This document shows positions 50,901-59,900 of a stretch of 64,000 bases of DNA, in pieces. This stretch comes from Leptasterias polaris (Eukaryota > Echinodermata > Asteroidea > Forcipulatida > Asteriidae): positions 1-64,000 of the forward strand of contig JAZGTN010000074.1 of NCBI GenBank assembly GCA_037783415.1, written 5' to 3'. Under the pieces are notes generated by a model. The model saw only the letters and a list, made by a program, of their open reading frames with translations. It made no database searches and was not told where the DNA came from. A program made the translations under genes and the position numbers. Numbering within the stretch: the first letter of the stretch is position 1; each line of letters begins with the position of its first letter.

Positions 50901-53900
50901 TCAGATTTATTTTTTAGAATCATTTATTATCGGTACTATATTATATAGATGTTAATTTTGCATCGGGGATAATGAATATAATTTGGTTTTTACCCTTACA
51001 CCGATGTGTGTTAAGCACTGTGTACTCAGTATTCCCCGAGTTCTGTGAACAAAAATCCACAGGCAAATCACTCGTCATGGGTTCGAATCCCACCTGAGTG
51101 ATTTGCATGTGGATTTTTTTTTCACAGAACTCGGGAAAGTGTAAGGGTCATGAAACGAAATGACCTTGTCATGAAACGAAATACAAAAAACAAGGAAATA
51201 ACGACACTTAAAGACACTGATTTCACTGTTACCTCAGGCAACTAGCTCCCAATAATTTAAGGAGTTAAAATTCTTTCTTTTTTCAGTAGTAGTCAAAATT
51301 TCGACGATAAGACGTCGTCATCCTGTGATAATTATCTCAGTTTCTTAACAAATCAGGTAACAGTCGATCGAAGCTCCGTTGAATCTAACGGTGCAAGTGG
51401 CTTAAAGCGTGTATACCGATCACATTGTTACAGTCAATGTTTCTGGTGTCCACGACACACAATAAGGTGACAATAATTCTGCATCTTTTCAGTCTTGGCT
51501 CCACATTAGCAAATTGAGATGAATACAACACAAGACAACAATAACAATGCCCGAAACATGCTGACAATTACCATTGACGATTTGAGGTTTGTGAATGAGT
51601 TTGTTTCCATCGTGACTATAGTTTACATTATTCCTATTAGTTTGCTTGCAATGAAAATAAACAAAGGGGGAGGTGACGGTATAAAAAATAATGCATTAAA
51701 TACTTCAAAATATATTACTTTATTAGGGCTCCCTCGACATTGCTCAAAACTTTTATTTGGCATAATATTGTAACTATTATTTACAATAACAAGTTAATAG
51801 ATTTGTATCCGCAAACTTTGGACTCCTTTCTATTTGAGCTTAGATCAAGAGAGATCACATTTTGTCTCCATAGGTATTTCTCTGTTTAGTAGGGACTCAG
51901 GATGGCTCTGATAATGTCTCAGAGCTCTCTGTCAGTATAGTTTTGTTTTTTAAAGGGCGGTTTTAGGATGCTCTCAATAATGCTCTGAATATTACCTTTT
52001 TATCGCCGAATAGACATCGTAGTTACCGTTTAATAACTATTTTACTCTTAAAATGTGCATTTAGTAATAATTAAGAATTAAGGTCAAAAATGCACCTCTC
52101 CGCGTGGCTTTTTTGATGATATGCATTGACCCCTTGACGTCATCGTCGGCTACAAACACACGGTCAGCATTTGACACACCTACATGTACATAAACGTCTC
52201 CTTTTAAAGGAGCTCTATACTTCTAGTTTTAGGCCATGGAATGAATCCCTACTCACTGTGAATAAAGATGTATATAATACAATTTACCTGTAGAAGTTTC
52301 AGCCTCATAAGTCGTCAGGTTTTTCAGAAAAAAGTGAAAATTACACGAAAGTTTTTCACGAAAGTTGTGTAAATCCGTTGCAGATTACAATTATTGGCAT
52401 GGCGCCCTCTTGCAGTGAGAGACTCATGATTCGTGAACCGGCGATTCTTACTTGTGTATGAATTCGAAAGTTGACTGCCCGTCTAAAAATAGAGATCGGG
52501 TTCGCGGTCATGAAAGGTCACTTGCCATAACACCACCGTGTTGCGCGCTGTGTGCTAATAATAGCTTATAAAATGTTTGCGGTTTTTGAACTGTACACAC
52601 GGGTCTGGTCATCGTGTAATGTTTGTACATGTGTACTGTACTATGTACTTGCAACGAAGCTGGGTTCTGATGTTTGACTATTGCTATGAACTACACACCG
52701 GCATAGCTGTGTGTAAAGATTACTGGTTTTTACTCTGTGATTTATAATTACACATGCTTGGCGCTTTACGTAATAAGTAATGCATTCAAACAAATCTTTC
52801 AATAGTTGTACAGTGTTATACACTTATATGCTGGAGGGTGGTTTTGTGGGCTGCTGGAGTAATTACTTTTGTTCGGTTTTCAAATAACAGTCAGTGTATG
52901 TAGGGGTCAGAAAAGTGCTTCCTTTTATTTGCATGACCGCCACGGTTTTCCATAAACAATGAGCTTGGAGGACACGTTTTCAAAAATTCATTTAGGGAAA
53001 ATTTATTATTGTAACAAAACAAAAACATCACATAACGAAGCAACAATGTTTCATTATACCTACAAAAACTATGACATAATTTTCTGTGTTCAAAATAAAG
53101 AAATATAAGACCAAAAACAAAGCATCCGTGTGCGGAAATAAGTGTCTCCGGAAAAGTCATTTGCTTAATAGTTAACGGAATTGGGCAGAAGAATTTTACT
53201 CATAGAATGTTAGCTACACTATTGATCTAGTCTTTCACTGTATTCTTTATTTCTAAGGATTCTCGAAACAGTCAAGAATACTTTAAGAATTCGTCTTCGT
53301 CAGCGTTTATACCGTTCAGAATCGAAATGGCCGCCATATTTCGTTTGTAAATGAGAGCCCTTACTTGATTGGTAAAACCGTGAACCAAACTGAGTGTGCT
53401 ATGTTGCTATGTAACCAATCAGCTGCTGCGTAAGGAAACGTATGGCTCCTTACTTACTACACAGAACTGAATGCGGTTTTGGGTAAACATTGAGGTGCCC
53501 GACTATCTTACAAACTGTTCACTGTGGCTTCCTCACGTTTGGCTCTCCAAATGCTTGGTGCATTCGTCTAAAGAAAGAGGCCTAATCCCGCAAGCCCACT
53601 ATAAACAAATATAATACAACAAAATAAACAAATATTTTTAAGCATAATTCCATTCCTCCGATATAAGTAGATAATATTGTTTTACCCTTCTCTCTAGGGA
53701 ACCTATGATCAGTTAACCAATTTTAATAAATGTTTACCACCATAATGACAACACTTTCACATTTGTTTTCTTGTTTTATGGAAACATTCATTTATTTTAA
53801 GTTTCTTCTTTCAGCTGCATGAATTTCTCACACACATACCCACATTTACATGTACACTAGTACAAATTAATTATATTAAACATTTAAATATTAATGCTAA

Positions 53901-56900
53901 GTATAATAAAAAGCAACTAAAGGACGCCCAGGCAATTAGTAGACTGGTATAAAGCATCAATGTTGAAATATTTGTTGTATGTTCCCTCTTATCTCTGGAG
54001 TGGATCCATTTGCAATACAGCATTTGGCACACTTGGTCGTGAGTATTGCTTAAAATAAGTTTACTATTGATACTAAACGGAAGCCACAGAAAGCAATGAA
54101 CGTGGCTTTTTCTTTATCTTAAATCCACAATGAACATTGATTTTTCTTTATCTAAAAGTCATTATACAGAATTGAAAACTTTATGAAGTTCACACTGGAA
54201 CCTTTTTTTTCTGTGAAATATGAATTCATAATCAAGAAAACTGTATCTGAAACTCTTAAAACAAATGCACTATATTACTGATTTCGGTTGTGAGAACCCA
54301 AAATAACGACAATGTATTGTAACGGACATTGCAACCGCCGGACAAACCGCCGGCGTGAGAACGCTCTCTCTCCAGAGATTGGACCGGAAGTATGGACTAT
54401 AAATAGACAGTTGTGTTCGCGCCGGCGGGAAAACGTTGGCCAGGAGCCAAGATAACTGACTCTTTGCTTTGTGTAATTGTACGTGCATGATAAGTTGTGT
54501 TAGACAGACCAGATGTTGAGTTCAGTGAGTGAGCATGAACAAGTTGTCGTTCTTGGAAGATAAATAAATTGGTGTGTTTCACATTTAACCGAATTTGAGT
54601 TTCCGTTTGTTTTCTGTCTGCGTTTGGCTGCAGAGCAAACAAGGACCCGTTGGCAGTACGTTACAATGGTGGCAGCTTGTGGGATATTTTTGACTCAATT
54701 AAATGTTGAACACGACTGAAATATGACGACGAGGTACACATCATCGGCTGATATCGTGGACGCCATCTTCGGATTAATGAGTGACATTCGGGAGTTGGAA
54801 GCCTCCTTGGCACGGCAGATTTTTGAGTCAGCTATTTCCTCACCTGAGTATGGAAAGAATCCTTGGGACACGAAACCAGTCGTTGATGCGTACCACAGAA
54901 GATGCTTCGAGAAAACGATTGCCAATTTGGAAGCGACGTGGAGTAGTGGTGACTTAGCCATCAGTGAGGATCAGAGTGCAGGTAAACGCCACGCAAACCC
55001 GTCCCGCGGTCCCGTGGCTGGCGCCGATGTTGGGCTTTGTTGTGTGGATGCGGAGACCACAAGTAGGGAGGCCGTTGCGAGCGGTGAATGCCCTACTGTT
55101 GATGTGGTCCCGAGTCCCTCGATCTTGCCCTGCATGGCGTTTGCCGTTGGGATTGCGGTTCGTGGTTGCGATGGGTTTTCCAGCCCTGATCCAGCTGCTT
55201 TGTCCCTCAACTCCACGTCAACACCTCCACCGTTGTGGAAGGCTTCAACAACGCACACTGTTCCGCCGTTGTGGACGGCTCCGCCAGTGCAACTTGCCTC
55301 GCCGGAGCACGCTGCTCTCATCATCAACCAACAAACTGACAGGACAAAGACTATGACATTGAACAATCAACTCCAGGACACTGGCGTTGGCCTTCATGTG
55401 CAGGTGACGGCAGCTCAGCTGGAGCGGCAATCTCCACCAGCAAAAGCAGCCCCGCCGGAACAAGCAAGAGCACCGACGGACCCCCGGATGCATGATGATG
55501 AAGGATACGGACTGATGCAGGACGCATCGCAGATGACAAGGCCGAGGGTACAGGAAGTACCACCGAAGACAGGATACCTGTTGGTGCGGGGAGCATCAAC
55601 GGCTGGGTATCCGCCAGTGCATGATGCACCACTGAAGAAGGCCGCTGAAGACAGAGTATCCGCAGGTGCAGGGAGCACAACAGAAGACAGGGGATCCGTT
55701 GGTGCTGGATGCACCAAAGACAGAGTGACTACCGGTGCTGGGGGCACCACAAACATGGGACCCGCCGGCACAACAGACGGGGGACCCGCCGGCACCACAG
55801 ACAGGGGATCCGCCGGCACCAACGACAGGGGATCTGCCGGCACCAAGGACAGCGGAGGATCCGCCGGCACCACGGACAGGGGATCCGCCAGGGGAAGCAC
55901 CGAACAGAATATGTCAAGTGTTCGACTGCATGGCCTGAGTCATCGGCTGAAGACACTGAAGCTAGAAGAGCACATCATTAACAGTGACTGGAGAGAAGTC
56001 CTCTCTTGGATGGACATTGTTTTGTTGTTGTTAAATAAAGAAATGCGGTTGTGGGTCTCACCGCCGATTGTTGTATCTTTGGTGGATTCTGGGTCACCAA
56101 ATTGGGGACCAGAATCAACATTGATCATCATTCCCGGGGAAACTCCAACCAGTTACAAGTAAAACCTGTTGAACTATGTTAATCACCTGCCTATCCAGGA
56201 GTATAGGCTAAACTAAGGAGGGAGTGATGTAACGGACATTGCAACCGCCGGACAAACCGCCGGCGTGAGAACACTCTCTCTCCAGAGATTGGACCGGAAG
56301 TATGGACTATAAATAGACAGTTGTGTTCGCGCCGGCGGGAAAACGTTGGCCAGGAGCCAAGATAACTGACTCTTTGCTTTGTGTAATTGTACGTGCATGA
56401 TAAGTTGTGTTAGACAGACCAGATGTTGAGTTCAGTGAGTGAGCATGAACAAGTTGTCGTTCTTGGAAGATAAATAAATTGGTGTGTTTCACATTTAACC
56501 GAATTTGAGTTTCCGTTTGTTTTCTGTCTGCGTTTGGCTGCAGAGCAAACAAGGACCCGTTGGCAGTACGTTACAGTATTTACGTGCTGACAACTGAGCA
56601 TACTTGTTCACTATTTTCTCCTGAGTCACACAACTGATTGAGCAAAAATGTTCACAGATTTGTTTTTTCAAGTATACGGTTGATCACACAAAACATCAAT
56701 ATTGTCTGCAACTATTTTTTGTTGGCTGTACCAATCCTCTATAACACCTAATAAACAAACAATTAGGCAATTACCTAGCAGTACTTTGTTACAACATAAA
56801 TAATAAATGACCGAAAAGGTAGGGTCTTAGATTGCTTTTTTGTTGTTCTATGTAAAGGCTTATTAATAGGCAAAATTATACAGAAAGATTCTATAAAATC

Positions 56901-59900
56901 ACATGTGAAAGTTTCAGCTGAATACAGTGTCTAAAAATGCTGGTAAAACAGCCAAAAACTTTCGCGGTATTTACACAAGAACGCAAAATCCATCCACGTT
57001 TAGCGAAGTGACAGATATCTCTGGTTGCAGCATTCTTGAACGGGACACCATTGCACCAACCCACGGAAATCTGGCCGGGTTACAATATCAGGAAGACACC
57101 AGACACTGGTCAAGTTCTCCTGCTGCAAGTACCTCCGGACAGAATCCTCCAAAACTTTAACGTGATACAACGGTAGGTCAGTCACAGAGAGGCCTGAAAT
57201 TTGAGGTAAAAAAAAGTACCAGGTTAGGTAACATAATTACCAAGAATGGACTCAAAATAATATAAGGTTATTGAAATAACCAGGGTTACTGTGCACAGAA
57301 ATGTCTTAACCTGAACGTAAATGGTCAAGTTAAAGACTGAATTTTTGCATCTGCACAGATATCAGAATTTTTAAAAAAATTGAGTACAGCGACCCAGTTG
57401 GGACAAGTCAAGACCAAAATGTACTATAAATGCAATAAAACAAAGTACAATTCGAATAAAAGACTTGTATTGCACAATACTATCATACCTAAAATAATAA
57501 GAGGGAAAAAAGGCTAAATCACTTTGCGTATGATCATCATACATGGTGTACATAAAAGCAATGATGAATGTTTGGTAAACTTCTTGGGCGCACTTGTATT
57601 TCATGCATTTCTGATAAAGGAAATGTTTTACTATCTCTGGACTAAAAAAAAAGGTTTTTGTCTTTTGTTGTAATGACAAAATTCAGCATGATCACACCAA
57701 GACAAAACGAATAAAAAGCAGCCAAAGGATTGTGTTTACAACAAACGTATTGGCTACAGTGTCGTTACTGTCAACTCGCCCACTCCAAAGTTGCCCACTA
57801 CAAAGTCGCCCCCTATTAAGACGCATTGTTTTTGTGTACGTTTTTGGGGCCTTAGTTTTTTCACCTGTCTCGTTAAATTTTGTTTTTGCCATGATGCCCC
57901 CTAATTCAGACAAAAATGCCGTGGTGCCCTTTTCACATAATTGCTATCTCTGCCTCCTCCTCATTGGCTTGGCATAGTATACATCCCTTTTTTCAATTGC
58001 GTTGTATGTTCCGACATGAATATTGGCCAAATTCATTAAACGAGAAACGAGTTCAACTTACCAGTTAACTAGTTTACATTTAATAGAGCTGAAGTTAACA
58101 GAAATAAAAATGTGTGCACCTACCACTTTTCTGTTGGTGATTCAAATGGTGCAACTCCAGAAATAACAGAACTGCTGAAGATGCACAAAATAAATAAAAA
58201 TAGTTGAAGTAATGAATCTGTACAACATGTCTAAAATTAACACGTACACATCATACATGGTACTTCTTGTTGAATGCACGTTAACTTCATGTTAAGTTAA
58301 TAAACACAAACAAGAATTTGAAATTGCATCCTTTCAAACAAACTGCAAAGTCATCTGGATCTACATACGGCGGGACTACAGATATACTGTAATTGATGGA
58401 CAGCTGGTAATGGTTACATCTGTACGTACATGTATCATTGTATGTTCTCATAAAACATTTTTTTAATCAATAAATTATAGGTGCTTGGCTGTTGGCCAAC
58501 AACTCGCCTATTTTAAAAGATTTTAATTTGTACATAAACTTACACATTGGAAGATTCTGAAATGTCCCCCTTCAACATTTTCTGGTCCAACTCCACGATG
58601 GTGTTGACGTAACCGGTGGCTCAAAAGGGGGGTAGCAGTGGCACTGATGATTGGACAGCAGATCTATAAAAGTTAAAAATATTTTTGTTTGTGTTAAATT
58701 TAATCAAGAAGTAGACCTAATGAAGAATATATATCAATAAAAATAAATAAAAATACATGGCAGCATTATGATTATGTGATTGTTTTACTGTTAAAAAGTA
58801 TGAATACTTAGAGAGCCTTTTCATTCAATCAAATGGCACACTTTGACACTATCAAAATAGGCCCACGATTTCTGGCAAACCAAAATGCCTCCTACAGAAC
58901 AGAGTGGTCACATTGGTAATAAAATAATCAAGATTTATATAAAGAAAACTCACTTGTGTGTGCATATCTAGCAGCAATCTCGCCAGGTCAGCATTCGAAA
59001 GACTCAGTCCCATGGCTTTACTTGTCCAGGTATCTTCCTAATTAATCCTAGTCCTACGTCCAAGATGGTCCAAGCACCGACGACACAGGACCCTTTCAAT
59101 TTCATGCTGGATGGAACTTGGAAGTAACAACTTTTGAAGTTTTCTATACCTGACATGACGTTTGACCGACGCACTCTTTCATCGTTTTAGGGCCTATTCT
59201 GTCAACTTTGGCCTCCCAATTTTCTTCCTGGGTTTATTGGCAACCGTTGAATCCAGTTTAGATCTAGTAAATTGACCTTTCAGACTCTAACATCGATAAA
59301 AGCCGTGGTATAAAACTTATGAAGATTGCAAAGATATTTTGTATCGACAACGCGATGTGTGTACACAGCAACTCCAAACAACCTCGCACGCGCGGAAACT
59401 GTGCTCACTACTATACACGACAAATACAAAATAGATATTCTCCTATTTTACTGGGTACGAGGTAACATAAACATGAACCATTTGCGAATATTTCCAAGTG
59501 AAAATGTACAACTATTATCGAGTGTGTGAGGGCAGCATTCAACGAATTGTCTTCAAAAAAGACTTCTCGTCTCAGTGAGACGAAAAGTCTTTTCGTGATA
59601 TTGTTTTACTAATTTCTCAAAAACTACAGCACCTCAGCCACTAATATTTTAAGGGAAGCTTTCGACTATCAATATCTTTAAACCATGTAAGTTTAGTGTG
59701 AATCTGTGAGCTTTTTTGTTTTGTATCTTACCAGAAGTATAGAGCTCCTTTAAGGGAAACAAAACAAACTCAAGAAGAAACAAAATTAAGAGATGTTCGT
59801 GCGCCTTTGCACGAACACCTTATTACATTATACTGTATAATAATCTTTCTATAAATCCAGGGTATTCTACATTGTGTCAGTGTTGCAAAAATGAAGCCTA

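Noticed and set aside
55245..55956. Minus-strand and second-frame ORFs over element 3
   Set aside because: Overlapping frames in GC-rich repetitive sequence; the 479-codon frame starts just after the primer site and fits the element best.
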